From positions 2,542,001 through 2,606,000 of the forward strand of contig NZ_CP067089.2 in the NCBI RefSeq assembly GCF_016616095.2: a stretch of DNA of 64,000 nt, given 5' to 3'. Shown here piece after piece: positions 51,811-60,225 of this stretch (position 1 is its first letter; each line of letters opens with the position of its first letter). Position numbers and translations under genes: made by a program. The notes beneath the pieces were generated by a model. The model worked only from the letters and a program-made list of their open reading frames with translations. It searched no databases and was not told the DNA's origin. This stretch comes from Breznakiella homolactica. GTDB lineage: Bacteria; Spirochaetota; Spirochaetia; Treponematales; Breznakiellaceae.

Positions 51811-52066
51811 AGCGGATATTCCTTCTCGCGGATGCATACATCGGGACATTGTACAACGGAGTAATTATACCGCAATAACGGGGTTAAGAAAAACTATTTT
51901 TTTAGTTTTATATTTGGTTTAGACTTTTTAGAAAGAATAGCTTTCCGGAAAATATCCCTCCGGCGTAACAACCCATTCCAAAAAATCCAGCAAATTGATT
52001 TCCGGTATCTGCCGGTATATATTGGATGTATCAATTTACAGTTCAAAGAAATTCTAGGAGGATACA

Positions 52067-52624
52067 TTGAAAAGGGGTTATTACGTTCTTGGTGTTGTTT
52101 TGTTTCTCTCGCTGCTGATGAGCTGCGGGTCATTCTCCGTGGCCGTATTTGATCCGGACCTGCCCGATGAAGAGATCACAACCCTATGTTTCGTTGGAGG
52201 GATGACATCCGCTCCAAGGAACTTCTATGTCAGATCGATTAACGGAATAGCGGCAGAGAAGAAATATACTTATTTTTTGAAAATTCCCGCTGGAAAGACA
52301 ACATTAGTGGGTGATGTAAAGGTTGAGTCGTTCACATCGTCAATAGTTTATACCGCCGATGATGTTGAATTCACCTACACTTTTGAACCGGGGAAGGCCT
52401 ATTATATTGATCCCATAGTCGAAGGGTCAGCCACTTTTACCGGCAGCTCATTGACGGGTGTTAAGGTTGACAGCGGCCAAATGGATATGTATATAAAGAT
52501 ATATCAAGTTGAAGTGGAATATAACGGAAATAAAATAAAAGGCGTTAAGGATTATAACGAAATGTTTGATGGAGAACCGCTGGCAAAGGTGCCTACCGGT
52601 GTGGTCTTTAAGAAAGAAGAATAA
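52067..52624 (+). CDS. Hypothetical lipoprotein (TTG start)
   Basis: 185 residues. The start is TTG, decided by a perfect AGGAGG six bases upstream and the lack of any nearby ATG. Signal peptide MKRGYYVLGVVLFLSLLMSC-GSF with lipobox LMSC. The mature part has PDEEITTLCFVGGMTSAPRNFYVRSINGI and IPAGKTTLVGDV, with beta-sandwich character reminiscent of small treponemal lipoproteins with a PEGA-like stretch, though no family is certain. A monocistronic gene followed by a palindromic terminator. Confidence 0.75.
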   Translation: MKRGYYVLGVVLFLSLLMSCGSFSVAVFDPDLPDEEITTLCFVGGMTSAPRNFYVRSINGIAAEKKYTYFLKIPAGKTTLVGDVKVESFTSSIVYTADDVEFTYTFEPGKAYYIDPIVEGSATFTGSSLTGVKVDSGQMDMYIKIYQVEVEYNGNKIKGVKDYNEMFDGEPLAKVPTGVVFKKEE

Positions 52625-52718
52625 CGTTAATACCGCGGTTCTCCGCAAATAAAAAAACCGCCCCTTCTGGTTTTCAGGTCCTGCTTCACAGGTATCCATC
52701 TGTACCCAGAAGAAAAAC

Positions 52719-52742
52719 GCCTGCCCCTAATTAGGAGCAGGC
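52719..52742. terminator. Bidirectional stem-loop between convergent genes
   Basis: GCCTGC-C-CCTAATTAGG-A-GCAGGC is a 24-base palindrome with one mismatch, placed between the lipoprotein stop and the GH13 stop. Minus-strand downstream bases are GTTTTTCTTC, so it should terminate the lower-strand transcript less well than the upper; the TTATAT tail on the plus strand is short. Confidence 0.5.
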
Positions 52743-52769
52743 TTATATCATACTCAGAAAGATGTTACG

Positions 52770-54998
52770 TTACTTCAAAAGCTCCCAAGCCTGATAGCCC
52801 CATCCGGCAAGACTGACATCAAGTGATTCCCCGCCTTTAACGGTTTTTCGTTTGGAAGAGAAGTGATCGTAGAAAACGTACTCTTTACCCTTTTCGAGTC
52901 CAAGGGCGGAAACATCTATCTTCACTTCTTTTAAATCTTCTCCGCTGAAATTGAGCACCGGAATTACAACTTGCCCTTCATAATCGCGCAGCATCGTAAA
53001 GACCATATCCGCGTCAGCCTTGATAGCCAGATAATCACAGGAGCCCCGTAACAGCGCCGGCACTTTTTTGCGGGTCGCGATGAGTGTCCGGTAGATAACC
53101 TCACTGCCCTTTTCGGCTTCCGAAAAATTGAGAATGCCGCCGCCGGGCGCAAGGCAGCAATAGGCAAACAGGTTGCGCGCCTGCTCAATACCGAACAGCT
53201 CTCGGCGGTAGATACCTTTGCGGGAACACAGCTCATGGGTGTCATGGGCGTCGCAGAAATGCACCTTGATTAACGTTGAAGGCAGGACCTTCTGACGCAT
53301 GGCGAACCAGTCCGCTATTTCGCCGGCATTGAGGTACCGCATGTCCGGGTGATTAAAGAAGGACAAACTCGTAACGCCGAATTTCGGATCAGGCCTGTAG
53401 ATGTTATCATATACCCAGATTTCATCGTAAATATACGCAAGCTCACAGGAGCTTCCCGGGAGCGGCCCGGTCGGTTCCGTAAAGAATACACAGTCCGGCT
53501 TAATCTCACGGCATACGCGGCGGGCATTTACAAGCAGTCCATAGGCTCCCAGGAAGCTTTCATAGCCGTGGTAGGGAAGCCCCTTATCGTAGTTGGGAAA
53601 GGAACTCCAGCTCGGCGCGTCAACACGGAATCCGTCGACATCCCATTCGCGGACATAGTACGCAAACACGTCTTCCAGATATTTCCGGACTTCCTTTTTG
53701 CGGAGATCAAAGGCATGGGTGTATGTATGGGCGAACTCACCGTTCTCCTGCCGCATGAACCAGTCGGGATGTTCTTCGAGCATGGGGTGGCGGTCCCAGA
53801 TGGGATCGTCGGGCGCGCGGTTCGCGTCGGCGGCGCGGAGCTCACCCATGTATTTAATGCTTTCCCTGTCCATAACGCCGTGGAGTACAATATCAAAGAA
53901 AACCCGCATACCGAGCTCATGGCATTTGTCAATGATCTTTTTAATCCAGACGGGATCGCCGTAGCATTGCAGTATGTTGTAATAATCATACACGACGTAT
54001 CCGGGCCACGGGAATTTCGGCATAAGTTCAAGGACCGTATACCCGAATTCCTTGAGGTATTCCAGATCGTCATACATATCCTTCTCGGTCGGATACGCTT
54101 TATGCCAGCGCGATTCGTCGCGGTATTTCTTTACACCCACATGGGCTTCGCAGATGAAGACTTCCTTTCCCCAGTCGGGGGTTCTGTCTTTGAGTACAAG
54201 GCCAGCTTCATCCAGGAAGGCGCTGACATTATTGAGGCCCTCAAGAAACTCGCCTTTGCCGGCATAGAGATACTGAGTCTCAAGGGTGATCTCGTCAGCC
54301 GGGGCAATGCGGCATCCGCTCAGCCATTTCTGTTCAAACCAGGTTCCTGTCATGCCGCGCCAGATCCTCCAGTATATCGGCATGGTGTCTCCGGCGTATA
54401 ATTGGGAAATCATGTGGAATCCCTTCTGCGCCAGTCCGATGACGCCGGCATTCCAGTCAGGGGCGGGATGGGTATCCTCAAAGACACGCTTCATCGAACC
54501 GCAGTAACCGTAATTTACCTTTTCGTGCAGGAAGCTGGCAAACCCCGGCATCTCCATAAGCCAGTCGTCTTCGTCGGCGATTACGGGCATCCTGGTCGCG
54601 GTCCAGCGCATCAGTTCTTCTTTTTCGCCATGGTGAGCAATACGGAAGGTCCGCTCTACGCGGACTTTTGAAGCGTTATACGCGAAAGTCTCGGTAATGG
54701 TCCATTCTTTATTGCCGTACGTGAGGATAAGGGTATCCTTTTCTTCCTTATAATTATTCAGAAGAAAATCCGCTCCGACCTCAGTACAGTCGCGAACACT
54801 CCACACCTGCTCGCGGCCAAACGTCTGGGTCATCACTCCGTTGAGGGTGAGTGTAATGGGGGCAAGGCCGGAGCTGCCCCTGAGGATTGTTTTACCTTCG
54901 GCGCTGAAACCCGTCCATGCGCCGTTTTTTTCGCTGAACTCAAGGTTAAATTTTCCCGCAGAAAAAAGTATTTTTCCGTCTTTTATTGTAACTGACAT
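52770..54998 (-). CDS. GH13-family alpha-amylase-like glycoside hydrolase
   Basis: 742 residues, no signal peptide, so cytosolic. A beta-rich N-terminal domain (about 1-260) precedes the catalytic barrel. GH13 residues: nucleophile Asp in WDVDGFRVDAPSW near 460, acid Glu in VFFTEPTGP near 508, transition-state Asp in CDAHDTHE near 587, and the earlier region FGYTVLELMPKFPWPG with RVFFDIVLHGVM in place of the usual DxVxNH. The C-terminal beta domain ends AGWGYQAWELLK. It acts on alpha-glucans or related oligosaccharides. It lies downstream of tctA but is separated by 210 bases of hairpins, so it may be independent. Confidence 0.88.
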   Translation of the reverse strand: MSVTIKDGKILFSAGKFNLEFSEKNGAWTGFSAEGKTILRGSSGLAPITLTLNGVMTQTFGREQVWSVRDCTEVGADFLLNNYKEEKDTLILTYGNKEWTITETFAYNASKVRVERTFRIAHHGEKEELMRWTATRMPVIADEDDWLMEMPGFASFLHEKVNYGYCGSMKRVFEDTHPAPDWNAGVIGLAQKGFHMISQLYAGDTMPIYWRIWRGMTGTWFEQKWLSGCRIAPADEITLETQYLYAGKGEFLEGLNNVSAFLDEAGLVLKDRTPDWGKEVFICEAHVGVKKYRDESRWHKAYPTEKDMYDDLEYLKEFGYTVLELMPKFPWPGYVVYDYYNILQCYGDPVWIKKIIDKCHELGMRVFFDIVLHGVMDRESIKYMGELRAADANRAPDDPIWDRHPMLEEHPDWFMRQENGEFAHTYTHAFDLRKKEVRKYLEDVFAYYVREWDVDGFRVDAPSWSSFPNYDKGLPYHGYESFLGAYGLLVNARRVCREIKPDCVFFTEPTGPLPGSSCELAYIYDEIWVYDNIYRPDPKFGVTSLSFFNHPDMRYLNAGEIADWFAMRQKVLPSTLIKVHFCDAHDTHELCSRKGIYRRELFGIEQARNLFAYCCLAPGGGILNFSEAEKGSEVIYRTLIATRKKVPALLRGSCDYLAIKADADMVFTMLRDYEGQVVIPVLNFSGEDLKEVKIDVSALGLEKGKEYVFYDHFSSKRKTVKGGESLDVSLAGWGYQAWELLK

Positions 54999-55052
54999 GT
55001 ATACTCCATGGATTTAAGGATAGCGCATGCCGCGTGAGCGGCCGTACAATCG

Positions 55053-55087
55053 AGGTGATTTCAGAAAATGAAATTTTGAAATCACCT
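55053..55087. repeat. Hairpin AGGTGATTTCA upstream of the GH13 gene
   Basis: A perfect 11-bp inverted repeat with a 13-base loop, immediately next to repeat element copy A. It may be a terminator remnant or part of the same repeat cluster. Confidence 0.45.
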
Positions 55088-55102
55088 CCCTAGATGCAGT
55101 AT

Positions 55103-55185
55103 GGAAAGCGTGTTTATCACGTTTTCTGCCGAGCCAAGTTCAAACCCAGCCTCAGACTGAAGGTCCGCGTTTTGAACTTGGCTCG
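55103..55185 (+). repeat. Two-hairpin intergenic repeat, copy A
   Basis: Hairpin 1 GGAAAGCGTG/CACGTTTTC is followed by hairpin 2 with a perfect 14-bp stem GAGCCAAGTTCAAA (55131-55144 and 55171-55184). The inner loop contains CTCAGACTGAAG. It lies between the tctA stop and the GH13 start. A diverged inverted copy lies at 56735-56820. Confidence 0.65.
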
Positions 55186-55208
55186 ATCAATACCTTTTTT
55201 GAACTGAC

Positions 55209-56705
55209 TTAGATTGCCTGCGCTGCTTTCTTTTTCTTAATGTTTGAATAAACCATTACGGCCACAAACAGTACAAAAATCCCCAAGACAATAAGGCAGA
55301 TCGGCCGTCCCAGTATAAACATAGGCAGAGAAACTCCCTGGGAACCTGCGAGCGCCACTGACCGCCGGTAATTCAACTCAATAAGATTTGACAGCACGGC
55401 GCCTATCATAAGGGGTGAAAGGGGTATATCAAAAGTGCGCAGCACAATTCCCAGAATCCCGAAGATGAGAGCCACAAACACATCGAACATACTGTTGTTT
55501 ATGCTGAATGAACCAAAGATGGAAAAACACAGGACAAGGGGAATAAGGTACTGCATTTTGACTTTAAGTATTTGATTGAAAAACCGTATGCCGAAAGTTC
55601 CGATTAAACCCATAGCTATGGTCACAAAAATCATGCCATACATAAAAACGTACGCCACATCGGGACGTGTTATAAAGAGATCCGGGCCCGGTATAATACC
55701 GTGCATCATCAATCCCGCGCCGACGAGCGCCGCGTTGAGCGAGCCCGGGATGCCAAGGGTCAGGAGCGGTATACACGCTCCGCCGACAACGGCGTTGTTG
55801 GAAGCTTCCGCGGCGATAACGCCTTCGATATTGCCTTTGCCGAAACTGTCGGGATCCTTGGAAGAACGCTTGGCTTCACCATACGCAACAAAATTACTTG
55901 TTCCGCCGCCGATGCCGGGCAGTATCCCGAGAAAAATCCCGATGACCGTTGATTTAATCAGGACCCGCCATTTCGCAAACATCTCCCGCAGTACGGTTAA
56001 CCTTTTTATGGGGATGTCCTTAAACTCGAAGGTAGCCGCTTTTTTCTGTCCGATGTTTTTAAACATTTCACCGAAACAGTAAAACCCCATAACCATGCTT
56101 ATCAGGTTTATGCCCGCGCTCAAAGGCCAGATTCCAAAGGTCATGCGCCGGACGCCCGAAATGCTGTCGGTACCGATGGTGGCAATAAAGAGTCCGAGGG
56201 CGGTGGCAAAAAGGGCCTTCCAAATATTTTTACCCGCCAGGCTGCCGACAATGCTTAAGCCCACCAGCGAAACAAGCAGCATTTCCGACGCGCCAAACTT
56301 AAGGGATATACTCGCGAGGGGCGGTGTAAAGAATACCAGGCACAGTACGCCGACAATGCCGCCGAAGGTACTGGCAAAAATCGAGAGATAGAGAGCCTCT
56401 CTGGAGCGGCCCTGCAAAGCCAGCGGGTGTCCGTCCCAGGCGGTTGCGGTGTTTTCTACCGCGCCGGGGACATTAAGGAGAATCGCCGTAATAGACCCTC
56501 CGTACTCCCCGCCCATATAGATGCCGCCAAGCATCAGAACGCCCGCTGCCGGTGAAAGAACATAGGTAACCGGGAGAAGCAGGGATATCCCAATTGCAGC
56601 ATTGAGTCCCGGAATAGCGGAGAAAATGATACCTAAAATAGTCCCAAACAATGAAAAACCAATTACTTCGGGATTTAATAACTGCAAAAAAATATCCCAA
56701 TTCAT
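55209..56705 (-). CDS. tctA: Tripartite tricarboxylate transporter large permease TctA
   Basis: A 498-residue inner-membrane permease with about 12 helices. TctA marks: SFFGTILGIIFSAIPGLNAAIGISLLLPVTY-like N-terminus, GGIYMGGEYGGSITAILLNVPG, and the mirrored second half GIFLGILPGIGGGTSNFVAYGEAKRSSKDP with GNIEGVIAAEASNNAVVGGACIPLLTLGIPG. With TctB and TctC it imports carboxylic acids using the ion gradient. SD GGAGG upstream of ATG 56705. Repeat elements in inverted orientation lie on both sides of the gene. Confidence 0.93.
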   Translation of the reverse strand: MNWDIFLQLLNPEVIGFSLFGTILGIIFSAIPGLNAAIGISLLLPVTYVLSPAAGVLMLGGIYMGGEYGGSITAILLNVPGAVENTATAWDGHPLALQGRSREALYLSIFASTFGGIVGVLCLVFFTPPLASISLKFGASEMLLVSLVGLSIVGSLAGKNIWKALFATALGLFIATIGTDSISGVRRMTFGIWPLSAGINLISMVMGFYCFGEMFKNIGQKKAATFEFKDIPIKRLTVLREMFAKWRVLIKSTVIGIFLGILPGIGGGTSNFVAYGEAKRSSKDPDSFGKGNIEGVIAAEASNNAVVGGACIPLLTLGIPGSLNAALVGAGLMMHGIIPGPDLFITRPDVAYVFMYGMIFVTIAMGLIGTFGIRFFNQILKVKMQYLIPLVLCFSIFGSFSINNSMFDVFVALIFGILGIVLRTFDIPLSPLMIGAVLSNLIELNYRRSVALAGSQGVSLPMFILGRPICLIVLGIFVLFVAVMVYSNIKKKKAAQAI

Positions 56706-56734
56706 ATTAGGTTACCTCCATATATCGATTACTC

Positions 56735-56820
56735 GAACCAATTTCAAAAGACAGATCTTCGGTCTGAAGTTGGTTTTGAAATTGGCTCCGCGGAAAGTGT
56801 GACGAACACACGTTCCGCGC
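56735..56820 (-). repeat. Two-hairpin intergenic repeat, copy B (inverted relative to copy A)
   Basis: GAACCAATTTCAAAA pairs with TTTTGAAATTGGCTC (56735-56749 and 56774-56788), next to GCGGAAAGTGTG/CACACGTTCCGC (56790-56801 and 56807-56818). Reverse-complemented, it aligns along its length with copy A. It lies inside the operon between tctC and tctA, where it could set transcript stability or attenuation. Confidence 0.65.
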
Positions 56821-56826
56821 TTTTTA

Positions 56827-57852
56827 TCAGTAATTCGGACGAATTTCATCTCCGTAGGTCTCAACAAGATTTTTAGCTTTATTATAATACCCGGTAAACA
56901 ATGCGGTTAAATCGTCACCGAAAACCGGTTCGTATAAATAATTAAGATCTTCGATTCTTTTACGGAAACCATACGCGGGATCCTGGGCGATTTTTTTACA
57001 AGCGTCGGTGAGTTTATCCAGAATTTCCTGGGGCACATCCGCGGGCGCGACTAAGGTAGTTCTTACACCAAGGAAATCAAGAATAAGACCCGAGGCATTC
57101 GCCAATTCAATGTTGGGATAGCTTGGAGGGGGAACCGGGTCGCCCCACAGGATGGGGAAAGCGCCAAGAGCTTCCATACTTGAAAGAGCGCCTGCGGTGG
57201 TACTCAGAATATCCACATGGTCTCCCAGGAAAGCCGCCTGGGCGTCGCCGCCGCCGGGGTAACTGATGGGACTGAATTTGATATCGTAATGCTTCATAAC
57301 AGAAACCGCAAAAACACGGTGCATAAGTCCGCCGGGGGCCGTGGAGGTAAGTTTACCCGGATTGGCTTTGGCGTATGCGAGGAATTGATCCCAGGATGTT
57401 ATGCCGTATTTATTATTCTTCTTCATAAAATACGCGTTTATGGTATTGGGAAGCGCCGCGATGTAGCGCACACTCGTAGGGGTGCTGAATTCCTTGGCAA
57501 AGTCAGGATTAGACAATTCCGAAAGAAACATATCCGGGCAGTTCATGATACCAAGGGTATAGCCGTCCGGTTTGGCTTTTACAATGTTCAGGGTGCCCAT
57601 TTCACCGCTGGACCCGGGTTGGTTCACCACGACAAAGTTAGCTCCCAGCTCCCGGTTAAGGGCATCTGCCCACATCCGGCCGATAAGATCAGCCATCCCA
57701 CCCGGGGAATAGGGGATTATCAGAGTAATCGGCCGTGCTGGCCAATTCTCTGTTGAGGATGACTGCTGACCGCCGGCAAAGGCGAAAGTCCCCGCGCACA
57801 GCAGCAGAACCAAAGAGAACATGATCACGCTTGTTGCTGATGTCCTTTTCAT
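56827..57852 (-). CDS. tctC: Tripartite tricarboxylate transporter substrate-binding protein TctC
   Basis: About 341 residues. Signal peptide MKRTSATSVIMFSLVLLLCAGTFAFA-GGQQ. The TctC/Bug fold opens WPARPITLIIPYSPGGMADLIGRMWADALNRELG, with VVNQPGSSGEMGTLNIVKAKPDGYTLGI next; these loops bind the ligand carboxylate. ATG 57852 is chosen over GTG 57861 because GGAAGG lies eight bases upstream. Ligand unknown; family ligands are citrate, nicotinate, glutamate, aromatic acids and others. Confidence 0.92.
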   Translation of the reverse strand: MKRTSATSVIMFSLVLLLCAGTFAFAGGQQSSSTENWPARPITLIIPYSPGGMADLIGRMWADALNRELGANFVVVNQPGSSGEMGTLNIVKAKPDGYTLGIMNCPDMFLSELSNPDFAKEFSTPTSVRYIAALPNTINAYFMKKNNKYGITSWDQFLAYAKANPGKLTSTAPGGLMHRVFAVSVMKHYDIKFSPISYPGGGDAQAAFLGDHVDILSTTAGALSSMEALGAFPILWGDPVPPPSYPNIELANASGLILDFLGVRTTLVAPADVPQEILDKLTDACKKIAQDPAYGFRKRIEDLNYLYEPVFGDDLTALFTGYYNKAKNLVETYGDEIRPNY

Positions 57853-57879
57853 GAAAAACACCTTCCTTAAAAAAGAAAT

Positions 57880-58380
57880 TTAAAACCCCCAAGGGCCGAT
57901 TGGTACTGGTAACCGAAGCAAAACGGAAAAACAGACATAGAAAACTACGCAAATTGCCGTTGTGCTTATCAGGAGCGTAATCACATCTTTTCGTTTAAGG
58001 GAAAATTTCCCCTTTATGATTACATCCTGTAAAATGTAGATGACAATAAAAAGAAGGAAACAGCCTAAATAGAAGCCTATGACTGTCATCAAAGCGCAGA
58101 TAGCAAACAAAATGCCCGAGGGTATTAAGGCGATCAGCACAAACTCCTTAAAGCTGATGGACTTCTCTTCTCTTTCTTCCGCTTTGCCTTTTTTCTGCCG
58201 CCAAAGCGATCTGACGATAATTCCTACCGCCGCTATAAGCATTAAAGCAAGCAGCACCCGTGGAAACTCCGCGGCTTTCGGAGGCAGGTTCACGGTCTGG
58301 CTATAGAATATTCCGACAAATACAATGATACCTATGCCGAAAAATACATCCTTGCTTTTCATCCGAACTTCGTTTTCCAT
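57880..58380 (-). CDS. tctB: Tripartite tricarboxylate transporter small permease TctB
   Basis: 166 residues with four predicted helices, the usual TctB size and topology: helix 1 FFGIGIIVFVGIFYSQ, then PPKAAEFPRVLLALMLIAAVGI, helix 3 around FVLIALIPSGILFAICALMTVIGFYLG and a final helix ending LRLPVPIGPWGF. SD AGAGAGG lies before ATG 58380. It is between the GntR regulator and tctC on one strand. Confidence 0.88.
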   Translation of the reverse strand: MENEVRMKSKDVFFGIGIIVFVGIFYSQTVNLPPKAAEFPRVLLALMLIAAVGIIVRSLWRQKKGKAEEREEKSISFKEFVLIALIPSGILFAICALMTVIGFYLGCFLLFIVIYILQDVIIKGKFSLKRKDVITLLISTTAICVVFYVCFSVLLRLPVPIGPWGF

Positions 58381-58438
58381 CTGAACCTCTCTTTAAAAGG
58401 TATTTCACCGCGATGCGGCTAACACACTGCCTGAACAG

Positions 58439-59122
58439 TCAGTCTCCCTTATGCTTTATGTTTTCAAGCGCTTCGAGATAAATATCCCTTGAACCGCCCA
58501 TAAGATGTTCTTCAATAACCTCAACTGAATTAGGCCATTTTTGAATAATGCAATCGGAAAGTAATTTATGTTTTCGGTAGGTTTCATCCGCGGGAACATG
58601 GGATCCGTTTATATTGATAATTTCCTGCATTAATGTAGACGCCGATTTCCAGGCCATGAAGATTGCTTTGTTGCCGCACATTTGAAACATGGCAATGTGG
58701 ACATTAAATCCCAGCTCCGCCATTTTGACAGGATCGGCAGTGCCGCCTTTATTATTTTCTTTATTTAATAAATTCATGATCTGGACCAGCGGACTGTAAT
58801 CCACATGGTCTTTTTCCAGGAGTATCTGCATGGCCCTTTTTTCAAGCCAGAGCCGCATATCGTACATATCGATAATATCCTGAACGGATATTCCGATTAC
58901 CGATACTCTGCCGTTAGGTTCGCTTTCCACAAGACCTTCCATTTCGAGCTTGTGCAAGGCGCGGGTTATGGATCCCCGGCTGACCTGATATTCCTGAGCA
59001 AGGACTTCCGTTTTTAAATGCTGCCCAATTTCATACTTTCCGGTGAGTAAATCCCTTCGCAAACTGTGCAAAGTATCCAATGAGGTGGGTGAATGCATAA
59101 ACATATTATCAAAAATGGACAT
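58439..59122 (-). CDS. GntR-family (FadR/FCD) transcriptional regulator
   Basis: About 227 residues. The winged HTH (LHSLRRDLLTGKYEIGQHLKTEVLAQEYQVSRGSITRALHKLEMEGLVESEPN) is followed by an FCD-type ligand domain (QDIIDMYDMRLWLEKRAMQILL, and helices with NVHIAMFQMCGNKAI). Acidic metabolites are usual effectors. ATG 59122 is chosen; it has no SD and lies six bases after TAATAT, so it may be leaderless. The promoter region carries two TGTCAACA sites. First gene of the tct operon and the probable regulator of both this operon and the one at 59221-63194. Confidence 0.87.
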   Translation of the reverse strand: MSIFDNMFMHSPTSLDTLHSLRRDLLTGKYEIGQHLKTEVLAQEYQVSRGSITRALHKLEMEGLVESEPNGRVSVIGISVQDIIDMYDMRLWLEKRAMQILLEKDHVDYSPLVQIMNLLNKENNKGGTADPVKMAELGFNVHIAMFQMCGNKAIFMAWKSASTLMQEIININGSHVPADETYRKHKLLSDCIIQKWPNSVEVIEEHLMGGSRDIYLEALENIKHKGD

Positions 59123-59127
59123 AATTA

Positions 59128-59177
59128 ATATTACCATACCTTTGAAAATTGTCAACATTTTTTTTATAATGTCAACA
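59128..59177 (-). promoter_or_regulatory. GntR-gene promoter with paired TGTCAACA sites
   Basis: TGTCAACA at 59150-59157 and 59170-59177, 20 bp apart. On the minus strand the first contains TTGACA (59155-59150), followed after 16 bases by TAATAT (59133-59128). This fits autorepression. An equivalent pair with identical spacing lies at 63340-63367. Confidence 0.6.
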
Positions 59178-59193
59178 GAATATAACCGTAACA

Positions 59194-59226
59194 ATCTGAG
59201 CTAATACCGACGGTATCAGCTCAGAT
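59194..59226 (-). terminator. Stem-loop at the end of the four-gene operon
   Basis: ATCTGAGCT pairs with AGCTCAGAT, and an inner ATACCG/CGGTAT pair extends the stem. The stop codon of the dehydrogenase gene lies inside the left arm. The T tract is weak (TTGTTA), so it may act mainly as a 3'-end stabiliser. Confidence 0.5.
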
Positions 59227-60207
59227 CTTCTTTTCAAGAATTTCGGGATTACGGAATCCCTTGGGATGTTCTCCGTCCGCAAAACGGATGAGGTTTTGTA
59301 TTGCCGCGCCTACCACCGCGTTTTTTCCTTCGTAGGAAGTACCGGCGTTGTGGGGAGCCAGCAGCAGATTGTCCAGTTCCAGAAGGGGGCTCGTGGGCGG
59401 CAGCGGTTCTTTGTCGAAAACATCCAAACCGGCGCCGAAGATTTTTCGTTCCTTCAGCGCATGGTACAGCGCCGCCTCATCTATAAGGCCGCCCCGGGCA
59501 CAGTTGATCAGAACCGACAAAGGCTTCATCAAACCAAAGGCCCGCTCTCCGATCATCCCCCGGGTCTCATCAGTTAAGGCTGTGTGGATACTGATGAAAT
59601 CACTTTCCCGCAGCAGATCGTCCAGAGGAAGGAAGGTAATCCCGTGCTCCCCGGCAAAATCCATGTCCGGAAACGGATCATACGCGACCACCCGCATCCG
59701 GAAACCCTGTACCAGCCGTACCAGCCATTTCCCGATATCCCCGAGGCCGATAATGCCAAGGGTTTTACCGTATACACTGGGACCGATAACTTTCTCCCAT
59801 CCATGGCGCACCTTGTAATCCCCCTGTATCATCTGGCGGCCGACGGCAAGCATCATGGCAAGCGCCGCTTCCGCGACAATATGGGAGTGAGCGCCGGGGG
59901 TGGTTAAAACCGCGATTTTCCGTTCCGTGGCGGCTTTTACGTCCACCGAATCGTAACCGACGCCGATGCGGGAAATTACCTTCAGGGAAGGAATCCGGTC
60001 CATTGCCCGGGCAGTCCAGCGGTCGGAACCGCAGACCACCGCATACAGGTCGTCCGGAAACTGAAGGACCTCTTCTTCAGGCATGTCGATCTCTTTGGGA
60101 TGAAGCATCACCGTGAAGCCCTTGGCTTCAAGGCTTTCAATCATCCTGTCAAACTCGGTGACATAGGAGGCCGGCCACGGCTGGGTTATCAAAACTTTTC
60201 GTTTCAC
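59221..60207 (-). CDS. D-isomer-specific 2-hydroxyacid dehydrogenase (phosphoglycerate-dehydrogenase-like)
   Basis: 328 residues. The catalytic and NAD domains are complete: GIGYDSVDVKAA-like hinge (ISRIGVGYDSVDVKAATERKI), NAD loop TLGIIGLGDIGKWLVR, catalytic Arg in LINCARGGLIDEAAL, Glu in the following helix, and His in LLAPHNAGTSYEG. It oxidises a 2-hydroxy acid or reduces a 2-keto acid with NAD. Start GTG 60207 with AAGGTACC upstream. Last gene of the operon. A second, different enzyme of the same family starts at 63569. Confidence 0.87.
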   Translation of the reverse strand: MKRKVLITQPWPASYVTEFDRMIESLEAKGFTVMLHPKEIDMPEEEVLQFPDDLYAVVCGSDRWTARAMDRIPSLKVISRIGVGYDSVDVKAATERKIAVLTTPGAHSHIVAEAALAMMLAVGRQMIQGDYKVRHGWEKVIGPSVYGKTLGIIGLGDIGKWLVRLVQGFRMRVVAYDPFPDMDFAGEHGITFLPLDDLLRESDFISIHTALTDETRGMIGERAFGLMKPLSVLINCARGGLIDEAALYHALKERKIFGAGLDVFDKEPLPPTSPLLELDNLLLAPHNAGTSYEGKNAVVGAAIQNLIRFADGEHPKGFRNPEILEKKI

Positions 60208-60225
60208 AATGGTACCTTCTATTTG

